DNA of 59,331 nucleotides from Butyricicoccus faecihominis. Lineage in GTDB: Bacteria; Bacillota; Clostridia; Oscillospirales; Butyricicoccaceae. Every line of letters starts with the position of its first letter. Position 1 is the first letter of the stretch. The position numbers and the translations under genes are program-made. Below, one piece after another: positions 50,841 to 59,101 of the stretch. The notes under the pieces are model-generated. The model had not been told where the DNA came from. It saw only the letters and a program-made list of their open reading frames with translations, and made no database searches. Location: contig NZ_JANGCE010000025.1 of the NCBI RefSeq assembly GCF_024462775.1, forward strand, positions 1 to 59,331, written 5' to 3'.

Positions 50841-50869
50841 ATTATAGTCCGATTTCGTACTCGTGTCAA
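50841..50869 (-). promoter_or_regulatory. Promoter of the marR-MATE operon with operator 1 in its spacer
   Basis: Minus strand TTGACA (50864-50869) and TATAAT (50841-50846), 17-bp spacer: a near-consensus promoter. The spacer holds GTCCGATTTCGTAC (50847-50860), the same dyad as operator 2 with one mismatch. Bound MarR would cover the RNA polymerase site. Confidence 0.85.
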
Positions 50870-50928
50870 GCCCTTTTTTCGAGGAAAGCAGGGGTGGGGC
50901 AGGTTGCCAAGAAAAGAATATGCAAATA

Positions 50929-50956
50929 GCCGCCTTACCAAAAAAGGTAAGGCGGC
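50929..50956. terminator. Hairpin ending the chromate-type transporter operon
   Basis: GCCGCCTTACC pairs with GGTAAGGCGGC around an A6 loop. Only a short T-rich tail on the minus strand (TATTTG), so termination is probable but weak. Confidence 0.6.
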
Positions 50957-50975
50957 CGCTTATTGATTGGTCTCT

Positions 50976-51518
50976 TTAGAATGCAAACAGCATCCCCAGT
51001 CCGCCCGCGGCGAGTATCCATACAAACAGGTGCACGCGCTTTAATGCGGGCAGATGCGTGACCGCCATACCGGCGGCATAAACGGCGATCGCGCGCCAAT
51101 AGGGTAGCCCGCCCCGCAGCAGCATCAGCTTCATCAGGCCGATCACCGCCACTGCCACCGCGGCTACCACGGCCGGACGCAGCCCATAAAAAAACTGCCG
51201 AACCATTGGGCGGCGCTCGAATCCCTTTAAGCATGCGGCCAGTACCAGAACGATCAGCACGCTGGGCAGACAAAGTCCGGCCACGGCGCTGACCACGCCG
51301 GCGATCCCCGCCGCTTCGTATCCGATATAGCTTGCCATATTCACACCGCCCGGTCCCGGCGCGCTTTCGCCCACCGCGATGATTCCGGCAAGCTGTTTGG
51401 AGGTGACCCAGTCATACCGCTGCGGCAGTTCCATCAAAAAAGGAATGGTCGCGGAACCACCGCCCAGCGTGCATACCGCTATGCGCGCAAAGTTGATGAA
51501 CAGCGTCCAAAGGATCAT
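50976..51518 (-). CDS. Half-size chromate-transporter-family (CHR) protein, second of pair
   Basis: About 180 residues with five or six membrane segments. The CHR half-domain motif LGGGSATIPFL is near the N-terminus (about 17-27), followed by GESAPGPGGVNMASYIGY. ATG 51518 overlaps the stop of the first half (ATGA), so the two halves are made together, as in short-chain CHR pairs. The family is named after chromate efflux, but gut anaerobes rarely meet chromate. Context here suggests an organic anion. Confidence 0.88.
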   Translation of the reverse strand: MILWTLFINFARIAVCTLGGGSATIPFLMELPQRYDWVTSKQLAGIIAVGESAPGPGGVNMASYIGYEAAGIAGVVSAVAGLCLPSVLIVLVLAACLKGFERRPMVRQFFYGLRPAVVAAVAVAVIGLMKLMLLRGGLPYWRAIAVYAAGMAVTHLPALKRVHLFVWILAAGGLGMLFAF

Positions 51519-52072
51519 GCGCGCCACCTTCCGGTCATACCGGCAAAGGCAATCCCGGCCGCCCCACCGCACAGCGTGAGCAGAAGAATGGGCAGATGCA
51601 GCAGCATACCGGCGGCAAACGCGGCGATAAAGACGAGGACGGTGAACCGGTCGCGGATACTTTTTTTACCCATGGTCCATACCGTATTGCTCAAAAGCAC
51701 GCAGACCATTGCCCCGATACCCGCAAGCGCGTGCTGGAACAGCACGGAATCGGTAATGTGCTGAAACAGCGCCGCAATAATGGTGATCACGCACATGGGC
51801 GATGTGATCTGTCCCAGCACGGCGGCGAACGCGCCGCCCACGCCCGCGATACGATATCCCACATAAGTAGAGGTATTGACTGCTATGATGCCGGGCGCGC
51901 ACTGCGCCAGCGCGTACATATCGATCAGTTCCTCTTCCTCCACCCAGTGATTTCTTTCCACAATCTCCTGTCGCAGCAACGGCAGCATGGCCAGTCCGCC
52001 GCCAAAGGTAAACGCTCCTAGCCGTAAAAACGCCAAATACAGCGGGATATATTGTTTGCTAGCCTTGTCCAC
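51515..52072 (-). CDS. Half-size chromate-transporter-family (CHR) protein, first of pair
   Basis: 185 residues. The CHR motif is FGGGLAMLPLLRQEIVERNHWV (cited in part: FGGGLAMLPLL, about 18-28), then YALAQCAPGIIAVNTSTYVGY. Five or six membrane segments. GTG start after AGGAGG. It begins 12 bases after the creatininase-type gene ends. It forms a heteromer with the second half; the transported anion is unknown. Confidence 0.88.
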   Translation of the reverse strand: MDKASKQYIPLYLAFLRLGAFTFGGGLAMLPLLRQEIVERNHWVEEEELIDMYALAQCAPGIIAVNTSTYVGYRIAGVGGAFAAVLGQITSPMCVITIIAALFQHITDSVLFQHALAGIGAMVCVLLSNTVWTMGKKSIRDRFTVLVFIAAFAAGMLLHLPILLLTLCGGAAGIAFAGMTGRWRA

Positions 52073-52083
52073 AGCGGCCCCTC

Positions 52084-52866
52084 CTAGTCTAACGCGCTGT
52101 ATTGCGCCCGGATACAGCCGCTTAATTCTTCAATCGTTCGTTCGAGATACTGCTCGCCCCGTGCACGCGTCGCGGTGCGCGGGTCTGCAAACACGGTCTT
52201 ATCCGGGGTCGGATCGCCTCGAAAAAACCGGTCGTCAGCGATCCCGTACCTTGCGCACGAAAGCTTTTCGCCCATGGACGGCAGGGCCTGCAAGTCGACG
52301 CTTTCCGGATTAAGCGCCAGCATAACCGAGGTTTCCAGCCGCGTGGCATGTCCGCTGTCCGGATCATTCGACGTTTTGGGCAGGATCGCCGGATACCAAA
52401 CGATTTTGGCGCCGGCTAAACGGCGGGCGCACAGCTTGTCCAGAACCGGGGTATGTCCCGCGCCGCCATGTCCGCTGATCAAGACGATCAGTCGAAAGCC
52501 CTGCGCAAGCAGCGCATCCGTATAATCGAGCAGGAGCGCTTCTAACGTCGTTTCGCGCAGGTACACGCTGGGCAAGCCTATCGGCGAAAAATCCATGCCG
52601 ACCGCGCTCCGCCGCTCCTCCGGCAGACCCAGAGACCGGCAGTTTTCCGCGCCCAAAGGCGCCGCAGCGCCTGCAAACAGCGGCGGCAGCAGTACGCCGC
52701 CAAACGCTTGTGACAGCCGATCGGCTACGGCCTGCGCGATCAGACCGTCGGTCCCCATCGGCAGATGCGGGCCGTGCCATTCGATCGGTCCCAGCGGTAA
52801 AAATACCACGGACTTCTTTTTTTGCTTTTCCCGCCATTGGTCCGGCCTTAACAGTTCGTCCTTCAC
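52084..52866 (-). CDS. Creatininase-family amidohydrolase
   Basis: About 260 residues from GTG 52866, chosen because CGGAGG lies close upstream. The family signature GPIEWHGPHLPMGTD (about 27-41) supplies Glu, His and Asp metal ligands. SGHGGAGH (about 130-137) replaces the usual NGHGGN, and HATRLETS carries the last Glu. Family members cleave creatinine, formamidopyrimidines, mycofactocin precursor and other cyclic amides. The substrate is open. Placed between the monooxygenase and the CHR transporters. Confidence 0.85.
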   Translation of the reverse strand: MKDELLRPDQWREKQKKKSVVFLPLGPIEWHGPHLPMGTDGLIAQAVADRLSQAFGGVLLPPLFAGAAAPLGAENCRSLGLPEERRSAVGMDFSPIGLPSVYLRETTLEALLLDYTDALLAQGFRLIVLISGHGGAGHTPVLDKLCARRLAGAKIVWYPAILPKTSNDPDSGHATRLETSVMLALNPESVDLQALPSMGEKLSCARYGIADDRFFRGDPTPDKTVFADPRTATRARGEQYLERTIEELSGCIRAQYSALD

Positions 52867-52968
52867 CAGCGCCCTCCGTTTCCAAGAGCGATACAAAGGC
52901 GTCCCTGCAAGGAGGAAGCAGGAGCGCCCTGTATCTTACATAATGTTTTATTGCGGTCTACCTAGGAA

Positions 52969-53256
52969 TTATACAATAACCTGATACCGCGTGACAAGTT
53001 CGTCCGCATCAAACATCTCGGCAAACTGCGGCACGATGCGGGTAAAATGCCCGGTCGCGCAGTGCAGATCGATCGCATTTTGGTCCTTCCAGCACTCGAT
53101 AAACAGATGGACGCGGCGGTCGTCCTCTCTCTGCACGGAGCGGTAATCCACACAACCCGCTTCCGCGCGGGAAGCCTCCGCCAATTCCTTTGCCAGCGCG
53201 TGGTAACGGTTGAAACACGCGGGCTTGATCACCTGTTTTGCGATCGTAACGATCAT
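52969..53256 (-). CDS. Antibiotic-biosynthesis-monooxygenase (ABM) domain protein
   Basis: 95 residues, ferredoxin-like dimeric fold. Typical stretches: FNRYHALAKELAEASRAEAGC (cited in part: LAEASRAEAGCVDY) and VHLFIECWKDQNAIDLH, then HFTRIVPQF. Such proteins are quinol monooxygenases (YgiN type) or act beside sugar-metabolism enzymes with unknown role. It starts 16 bases after the isomerase gene, so it is co-transcribed. Ribosome site AAAGGA. Confidence 0.85.
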   Translation of the reverse strand: MIVTIAKQVIKPACFNRYHALAKELAEASRAEAGCVDYRSVQREDDRRVHLFIECWKDQNAIDLHCATGHFTRIVPQFAEMFDADELVTRYQVIV

Positions 53257-53272
53257 TAGAATCCATCCTTTC

Positions 53273-54052
53273 TCAAAAAGCCTTTAGCTTTTGCACACAA
53301 TCGGCTGAGTTTATTTCCGGGTCTAGTTCAAAGCCCCAAACAACATCCAGCCCAAGCTCGTCACAGACCACCCGCTTGATCTTATCAAAATTGATCTCCC
53401 CCGTACCGGGTTCGTGCCGTTCAGGGCAGTCGCCGACATGGATATAGCCGAGCACATCCGCGTACCTGCGCAGATTTTCCACCATGTTACCTTCCATCTG
53501 CTGCATGTGCCAGATATCATACAATATCTTCAGGTTGGGCGAGCCGACCACCTTGCAAAGATCGCCGGTAAACCTGCTGGTGGTCATATAATAGCCGGGC
53601 TTGGAGATATTGTTCACCGCTTCCAGCACCAGCGTTACGCCCGCCTGCTCGGCCAGCTTTGCCGCGTCCTGCGCGGTCAGTGCCGCGCTGTACAGCTTCA
53701 CGGTATCGCTCAGTCCGCTTCCGTCGTGCGTGAAGCTTCCGGTATCGTCCATGGCCTGAGAATGGATCACCAGATTTTTGCACTCCAGCGTCTTTGCCAC
53801 CTCGATCGACTGCGCGATATATTCTAAAAACGCGTCGTGGTCGTCCGGCACGATCAGCGAAGCCTTAAAATCGGCCGAAAACGCGGTGACGGTCAGGCTG
53901 TTTTTTTCGCACGCGTCCTTAATACGGGCGATATCGCGGCCCGGCCAATAGCCGAACTCAACGCAGTCAAACCCTGCCTGAGCGACCTGATTAAAGCGCT
54001 CGTAAAAGTCATGTTCCAAATAAATTTTTTCAATACAAATGGACTTTTTCAT
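53273..54052 (-). CDS. Hydroxypyruvate-isomerase-like TIM-barrel sugar isomerase
   Basis: 259 residues. N-terminal MKKSICIEKIYLEHDFYERF resembles hydroxypyruvate isomerase (Hyi/OtnI group). Metal ligands in LEAVNN (Glu), LYDIWHMQ (Asp, His), YIHVGDCPERHEPGTGE and the closing GFELDP (Glu). The GDxPxRxxPGTGEI stretch is characteristic of this group. It isomerises a small ketose or hydroxy-acid sugar. First gene of the operon, divergent from the AraC regulator at 54119. Ribosome site AAAGGAG. Confidence 0.88.
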   Translation of the reverse strand: MKKSICIEKIYLEHDFYERFNQVAQAGFDCVEFGYWPGRDIARIKDACEKNSLTVTAFSADFKASLIVPDDHDAFLEYIAQSIEVAKTLECKNLVIHSQAMDDTGSFTHDGSGLSDTVKLYSAALTAQDAAKLAEQAGVTLVLEAVNNISKPGYYMTTSRFTGDLCKVVGSPNLKILYDIWHMQQMEGNMVENLRRYADVLGYIHVGDCPERHEPGTGEINFDKIKRVVCDELGLDVVWGFELDPEINSADCVQKLKAF

Positions 54053-54118
54053 TTGCGTTCTCCTTTGAATTTAAGATATACTATAAGATAATGAGAATGA
54101 CGAAAGGGGATGTTTCCG

Positions 54119-55006
54119 GTGATACGCGTATCGTTTGAAGAAACCGACCGAGCGGATTTTACGCGCACCAAGGATGTTCAAATCCTTGCGCTGACCCATG
54201 TGTTCGATAACCCGAACTGGTTTTATAATTTTCATTCGCACGACGCCGCCGCGGAGGTCATTTATATCCAAAGCGGACATGGTACCTATACGCTCGATAA
54301 TATGTCCTATTCGGCTTCGGCGGGCAATTTAATCGTGATCAACCCCGGTGTTATCCACAGTCTTGCGTCGGACGCACAGGACGCGCTCAACGCTTGGACG
54401 CTCACCGTCACGCGCTTTTCCTTACCGGGGCTGGCGCCCAATCAGGTGATCTCTCCCGGCGCGTACCCGCTGATGCGTCTGGGCAGTCTGGCGGACTGCT
54501 TTTATCAAAACTTCGCACTGATTTTGGAGCAGCACCAGCGGCACAACGCGAATTTTACTGAGATCGCGCATGCCGCCGCGACCACGCTGCTGTTTTTATC
54601 CAATCAACTTGCTGGCTCCAATATCAAGGCCGAACAAAAGCGCGGTTCCAAGGAAGCCTTACAGCGCAATTCTTTCGCGCTCGAGGTCATCGCCTTTATC
54701 GACAAGCATTTTCGCGAACCGATCTCGCTTGAAATGCTTTCCGACGTATTCCATATCAGCGCCGGGCACATCAGCCACGCGCTCACCAACGAGTGCGGCA
54801 TATCGCCCATCAACTACCTGATTAGCCGCCGGATCGGCGAGGCGCAATGGCTGCTGTTGACGACCGAGCTTTCTGTGGGCGATATCGCGCTGTACGTCGG
54901 GTATGATAATACCTATCATTTTTCCAAGCTGTTCTCCAAGCGAATCGGCATGCGCCCGCAGGATTTCCGGACAAAGTTTAAGGCCGTTTCAGAAAAGGAG
55001 CGTTAA
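54119..55006 (+). CDS. AraC-family transcriptional regulator with cupin domain
   Basis: About 295 residues from GTG 54119, which sits 9 bases after AAAGGGG; the upstream ATG at 54110 is too close to it. N-terminal cupin sensor (about 30-110, with FHSHDAAAEVIYIQSGHGTYTL, cited in part as HSHDAAAEVIYI) and C-terminal AraC domain (about 190-290: SLEMLSDVFHISAGHISHAL and VGYDNTYHFSKLFSKRIGM). It probably activates the divergent isomerase operon and perhaps the convergent TRAP unit. Confidence 0.9.
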   Translation: MIRVSFEETDRADFTRTKDVQILALTHVFDNPNWFYNFHSHDAAAEVIYIQSGHGTYTLDNMSYSASAGNLIVINPGVIHSLASDAQDALNAWTLTVTRFSLPGLAPNQVISPGAYPLMRLGSLADCFYQNFALILEQHQRHNANFTEIAHAAATTLLFLSNQLAGSNIKAEQKRGSKEALQRNSFALEVIAFIDKHFREPISLEMLSDVFHISAGHISHALTNECGISPINYLISRRIGEAQWLLLTTELSVGDIALYVGYDNTYHFSKLFSKRIGMRPQDFRTKFKAVSEKER

Positions 55007-55030
55007 AGTCCACGCCGCAAGGGGCATGCC

Positions 55031-56044
55031 TTACGAAACCGCAACCACCCTTTGCGCCTTTGCGGAATCCAATATCGCATGGGAAATTTCCAGCGTTCGC
55101 AGCGCGTAAGCGCCGGACACGGCGTTTTCAGCCTTGCCCTCTATCACGTCCAAAAAGTGCCGGGTCGCGTTGGTGTAGGACGGACAGGTCGCCAGATTAT
55201 AGATATCGTTCAGCTTAAACTCCTGCTCGCATTCCATCTCGTCGGTCCGAATGCGCAGGCGGGTAAAGTCAAACAGGTCGTCGCCTTCCAGATAAACCGT
55301 GCCCTTGGTGCCGATCACGCCGCGAGTCGACCCCTTCATGTAGGAGGACCAGCTTGCGTTGACCAGCGCCATCGCGCCGGACTCCATGTTAAGCGATACA
55401 TGAACATTATTATCAAACTCCGGGATCTCCGCGTATGTACCACGCACATCGGCTTTAACGTCCCGTACCGGCCCCGCGAGCTGGATAATCATATCGATAT
55501 CGTGCGATAGCGATTCGATGCTCATGCCGCATACCAGACCGGGCTTGCGGCGCCAAGTATCGTTTTTCGTGCCCGCGTTGCCGCCCAGCATGCCGGCTCG
55601 GTAAACAAAAGCGTCCACGATATCGCCGATCTGCCCTGAGCGGACGATTTCTAGCAGCTTTTGAAAGCCGGGGCGGAAACGGTGGTTGTAGTCCACCATA
55701 ATTTGAACGCCGTACCGCTCGGCCATGTCACACATTTTGCGAGCGTCCTCCACCGCGATCGCCATCGGCTTTTCGGTGACGACATGGCAGCCCGCCTTCA
55801 TGGCAATCTCAGCATAAGCAAGGCGCAGCGAGGGCGGCGTGCAAAGATGCACCATATCCGCACCCTGCACAGCCTTTTCGTATTGCTCCATATCGACCAG
55901 CACGGCCGCATGGTATTCGTCCGCCAGCTTCTTCGCGCTTTCCGCGCGAATGTCGAAAACGCCGACGATTTCTACGTTTAAGGCGCGGCAAGCTTTTGCA
56001 TGCGCGTAAGCGATCGCGCCCGCGCCAACAATGACAGTTTTCAT
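55031..56044 (-). CDS. Gfo/Idh/MocA-family oxidoreductase
   Basis: 337 residues from ATG 56044 (GGAAGGAG upstream). Rossmann motif VIVGAGAIAYAHAKA (about 4-18), signature EKPM (near 94), substrate domain with SIESLSHDIDMIIQLAG, whose His-Asp is the likely catalytic site. Last gene of the TRAP transporter unit. It probably oxidises the imported sugar or sugar acid with NAD(P). Confidence 0.9.
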   Translation of the reverse strand: MKTVIVGAGAIAYAHAKACRALNVEIVGVFDIRAESAKKLADEYHAAVLVDMEQYEKAVQGADMVHLCTPPSLRLAYAEIAMKAGCHVVTEKPMAIAVEDARKMCDMAERYGVQIMVDYNHRFRPGFQKLLEIVRSGQIGDIVDAFVYRAGMLGGNAGTKNDTWRRKPGLVCGMSIESLSHDIDMIIQLAGPVRDVKADVRGTYAEIPEFDNNVHVSLNMESGAMALVNASWSSYMKGSTRGVIGTKGTVYLEGDDLFDFTRLRIRTDEMECEQEFKLNDIYNLATCPSYTNATRHFLDVIEGKAENAVSGAYALRTLEISHAILDSAKAQRVVAVS

Positions 56045-56148
56045 AAAAGAACTCCTTCCGATATAGACCGGAGAAGGGTTCCCCCTTCTCCGGATAAAAG
56101 CAAACGGTCCAACGCTATCCCCGTATGCCAGCAAGCGCGGGGATTTTG

Positions 56149-57444
56149 TTATGCGCCGACCAGTACCAGACTGATCTGCGGGATAAAGATGATCGCGACC
56201 AGAACGATCAGGAATGCGGCCATAAAGGGCAACACCTTTTTCGCCAGCGACATAACGGGCACCTTAGTCAGAGTCGAAGCTACATACAGGTTGTTGCCGA
56301 TCGGCGGCGTGATGAAGCCGACCGCTAGATTGCATACCATGATAATGCCGAAATGTACCGGATTGATACCCACAGCCGTAACGATCGGCGCTAAGATAGG
56401 CGCGAGAATTAAAATCGCCGGCGTGGTATCCATAAACATACCGACAATAAGCAGGAATAGGTTGATGACAATCATCAGAGCGATTTTATTGGGAAATGCC
56501 GTGCCCAGCGTCGTTGCAATGATTTGCGGCGCCTGCGTCATGGTCAGCACGCGGCCAAACGCGGATGCGGTCGCGATAATGAACAGGATCGGCGCGTAGG
56601 TGGAAGCCGCTTCCGCAAAAACATCCATCAAATCCCGCAGCTTGAGCGTGCGGTAAACGAACAGTGAGATAATCAGCGAATAAATCACCGACACGGCCGC
56701 CGCCTCGGTCGGCGTGAAGAAGCCGCCGTAAATGCCGCCCAGAATGATAATCGGCGACAGCAAAGCCCAAGAGCTATCCAGCAATACGGCGACGAGTCCC
56801 TTGTCGTGCAGCACCCGCACATGCGCCTGTATTTTTTGCGTATCCTCGCCATGTTTTTTGCAGTACCACACGGCAACGGCCATCAGCGCGGCGCCGATCA
56901 GGAGGCCGGGAATGATGCCCGCAATGAACATCGAACCGACCGACGCGCCGGAAACAGCGCTGGAATAGAGAATGAACGGAATGGACGGCGGTATAATGAC
57001 GCCCAAGCCGCCCGCGACCGCCACTAGGGCCGCGCTGAACTGCAATTCATACCCCAGACTCACGAGCAAGGGAATCGTCATCGCGCCCACTGCCGCGGTC
57101 GTCGCGGGCGCGGAGCCTGAGATCGCGCCGTAGAACAGACAAGTCACCACGACCGCACACGGCAGGCCGCCGGGCATGTTGCCAATAAAATACGAAAAGA
57201 TATTGAAAAGTTTTTCAGATATCTTGCCCTTAGCCATAATAATACCGGAAAGCACGAACAGCGGGATTGCGATCGTGATTGTGCTGTTCAAACCGCTCAG
57301 GCTGTTGCGCAGGAACATGGATGCGTCAAAGGCAAAGCCGGGGTTCAGCGCGAAGGGAATCATGGAGGCAATCCCCAGACTGATGCTGATCGGTACCGCA
57401 AGAAGCATCAGGACCAGCACGCCTATAAGCATGGGAGCCAGCAT
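56149..57444 (-). CDS. TRAP transporter large permease (DctM type)
   Basis: About 431 residues with about twelve membrane segments. Family stretches: GLNSTITIAIPLFVLSGIIM, ISGSAPATTAAVGAMTIPLL, IIPPSIPFILYSSA and the closing GNNLYVASTLTKVP. The ATG at 57444 overlaps the stop of the small permease (TAATG), so the two are coupled. It moves a carboxylate or sugar acid driven by Na+. Confidence 0.93.
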   Translation of the reverse strand: MLAPMLIGVLVLMLLAVPISISLGIASMIPFALNPGFAFDASMFLRNSLSGLNSTITIAIPLFVLSGIIMAKGKISEKLFNIFSYFIGNMPGGLPCAVVVTCLFYGAISGSAPATTAAVGAMTIPLLVSLGYELQFSAALVAVAGGLGVIIPPSIPFILYSSAVSGASVGSMFIAGIIPGLLIGAALMAVAVWYCKKHGEDTQKIQAHVRVLHDKGLVAVLLDSSWALLSPIIILGGIYGGFFTPTEAAAVSVIYSLIISLFVYRTLKLRDLMDVFAEAASTYAPILFIIATASAFGRVLTMTQAPQIIATTLGTAFPNKIALMIVINLFLLIVGMFMDTTPAILILAPILAPIVTAVGINPVHFGIIMVCNLAVGFITPPIGNNLYVASTLTKVPVMSLAKKVLPFMAAFLIVLVAIIFIPQISLVLVGA

Positions 57445-57983
57445 TACCCGTTCACCTCCTTCTGATCGGCGGACGGCATTTTGGGCTCTTCCGTCGGATC
57501 CCACTGGGAATCATCGCCGTCCTTAAAATTGCAAATGATGCGCACAATCCCTTGCAAGCAGCGAATAGCCGACAGAACGCCGCAAAACACCGTACAGGAA
57601 TACACATATTTAATCGAAAAGCCCATTGTAGCGCTGCGCTGGTTACTCATCGCCAACAAACTGAACGAGTTGACCGCCATCCAGACAAAGAACGCCAGCA
57701 TGATTAGGTGTACCAACAGGGATACCACGTTTCTAGCCTTGCGCGGGATCAGCGTGAAGATCAGCGTCAGCCGCATCGCGGTGTTATAGCGTATCGTGTA
57801 GCTCACACCAATAAAGCCCGACCAAATCAACAGATAACGCGACAGCTCCTCCACCCATGGCAGCGCGCTTTTTGCGCCGAAGCGGTAAAATATCTGTGCG
57901 GTATTGATGCCGAGGATCCCAAACAACAGCACGACCAAAATGATTTTTTCTATATTTCGGTCTGCCCATTTGATTGCTTTCAT
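57444..57983 (-). CDS. TRAP transporter small permease (DctQ type)
   Basis: 179 residues with four membrane segments. WVEELSRYLLIWSGFIGVSY (about 40-59) is the family hallmark. The last 30 residues are a hydrophilic tail. Ribosome site GAGGAGG. Lies between the binding protein (58019) and large permease in the usual P-Q-M order. Confidence 0.92.
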   Translation of the reverse strand: MKAIKWADRNIEKIILVVLLFGILGINTAQIFYRFGAKSALPWVEELSRYLLIWSGFIGVSYTIRYNTAMRLTLIFTLIPRKARNVVSLLVHLIMLAFFVWMAVNSFSLLAMSNQRSATMGFSIKYVYSCTVFCGVLSAIRCLQGIVRIICNFKDGDDSQWDPTEEPKMPSADQKEVNG

Positions 57984-58018
57984 TTTGCGCCTCCTCTCTT
58001 ATTCGGCAAGGTATGGCC

Positions 58019-59050
58019 TCAGGCGTTGGCCGCCTTCATGAACAGATCAGTCATTTCTTCACCGGCCTGCTCGCGCACCAACGGAGTAACCTTTTCCGCC
58101 GCGATTTTGCTGATCTCGTCCAGAACGCTCTCATCCAGTTTGATATACTCCATGCCTTCGTCCTGCATCGCGGTCAAGGCGTCATCGTTGGCCTTATCGC
58201 AATAGGAGCGGGAATCTTCCAGCAGTTCGTCGCACACCTTGTCCAACGCGGCGCGGTCGTCCTCGGGCAGGCTATTGTAATAGTCCAGATTGCACACAAA
58301 AATAATATTGCTGAAAATGTGGTTGGTCTCGACGATGTACTTTTGCACTTCGGCATAATTGTTGGCTTGGATCGAGCAATACGGATCCTCCTGCGCTTCC
58401 AGCAAGCCCTGCTGTAGGCTGATGAACACCTCGGCCCGGTTCATCGGGGTCGGATTTGCGCCCAGCGCCTGCCAGTAATTCATATGAATATTATTTTCCA
58501 TCGTACGGATATCCAGCCCCTTAAAATCCGCGAGCGAGCGAAGGGCCTTATTCGACGAGGTCTGGCGGAAGCCCTGATCGCTTAGCAGCAATAGCTTCAT
58601 CCCGTTGTTTTCAAAAATTTCGTTCAGCTTGCCACGAAAATCGGTGTTGTCCATGGCGCCGCGCGCCTGTTCCAGATTTGTCAGCACACCCGGCATATCC
58701 ATAACGGCCAGTTCGGGCATCATCGTAACCAGATTGGCGGTGTTGGTGCACAAAAACTGCACCTGACCACTCATCACTTGCTCGGCCACCTCGGTATCAT
58801 TGCCAAGGGTGCCGTTTAGATACACGTTGCCGGTCATGGCGTCGCCAGTGCTTTGCCTCAGGCTTTCATCGAACTTCTGGCAGATATATGCGGTGACCGT
58901 GCCCTCCGGCGCGTTCGCCGAAATACTGTATGGCGCTGCGCCCGCGGTGTCGCCGGAAGTCTCGGCGGGCTGACCGCCGCCTCCGCAGCCGGACAAAAGG
59001 GATGTGGACAACGCCGCGCACAGCAGCATACCGATTGCTTGCTTTTTCAT
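58019..59050 (-). CDS. TRAP transporter substrate-binding lipoprotein (DctP type)
   Basis: 343 residues with a lipoprotein signal (MKKQAIGMLLCAALSTSLLS then GC lipobox). DctP features: GNVYLNGTLGNDTEVAEQV, SNKALRSLADFKGLDIRTME (cited in part), and EVFISLQQGLLEAQEDPY with the conserved region that contacts the ligand. Ligands are usually sugar acids or keto-acids. Ribosome site GGAGGAG. Confidence 0.93.
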   Translation of the reverse strand: MKKQAIGMLLCAALSTSLLSGCGGGGQPAETSGDTAGAAPYSISANAPEGTVTAYICQKFDESLRQSTGDAMTGNVYLNGTLGNDTEVAEQVMSGQVQFLCTNTANLVTMMPELAVMDMPGVLTNLEQARGAMDNTDFRGKLNEIFENNGMKLLLLSDQGFRQTSSNKALRSLADFKGLDIRTMENNIHMNYWQALGANPTPMNRAEVFISLQQGLLEAQEDPYCSIQANNYAEVQKYIVETNHIFSNIIFVCNLDYYNSLPEDDRAALDKVCDELLEDSRSYCDKANDDALTAMQDEGMEYIKLDESVLDEISKIAAEKVTPLVREQAGEEMTDLFMKAANA

Positions 59051-59101
59051 TTTTACTCCTCCAAAATATTATTTTTATCATCACGCCTATGGTGTTGGTT
59101 T

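Noticed and set aside
50976-52072. Frameshifted single chromate transporter
   Set aside because: Both halves have their own starts, their own GGG motif and an ATGA junction. Paired half-size CHR proteins are a known natural form.
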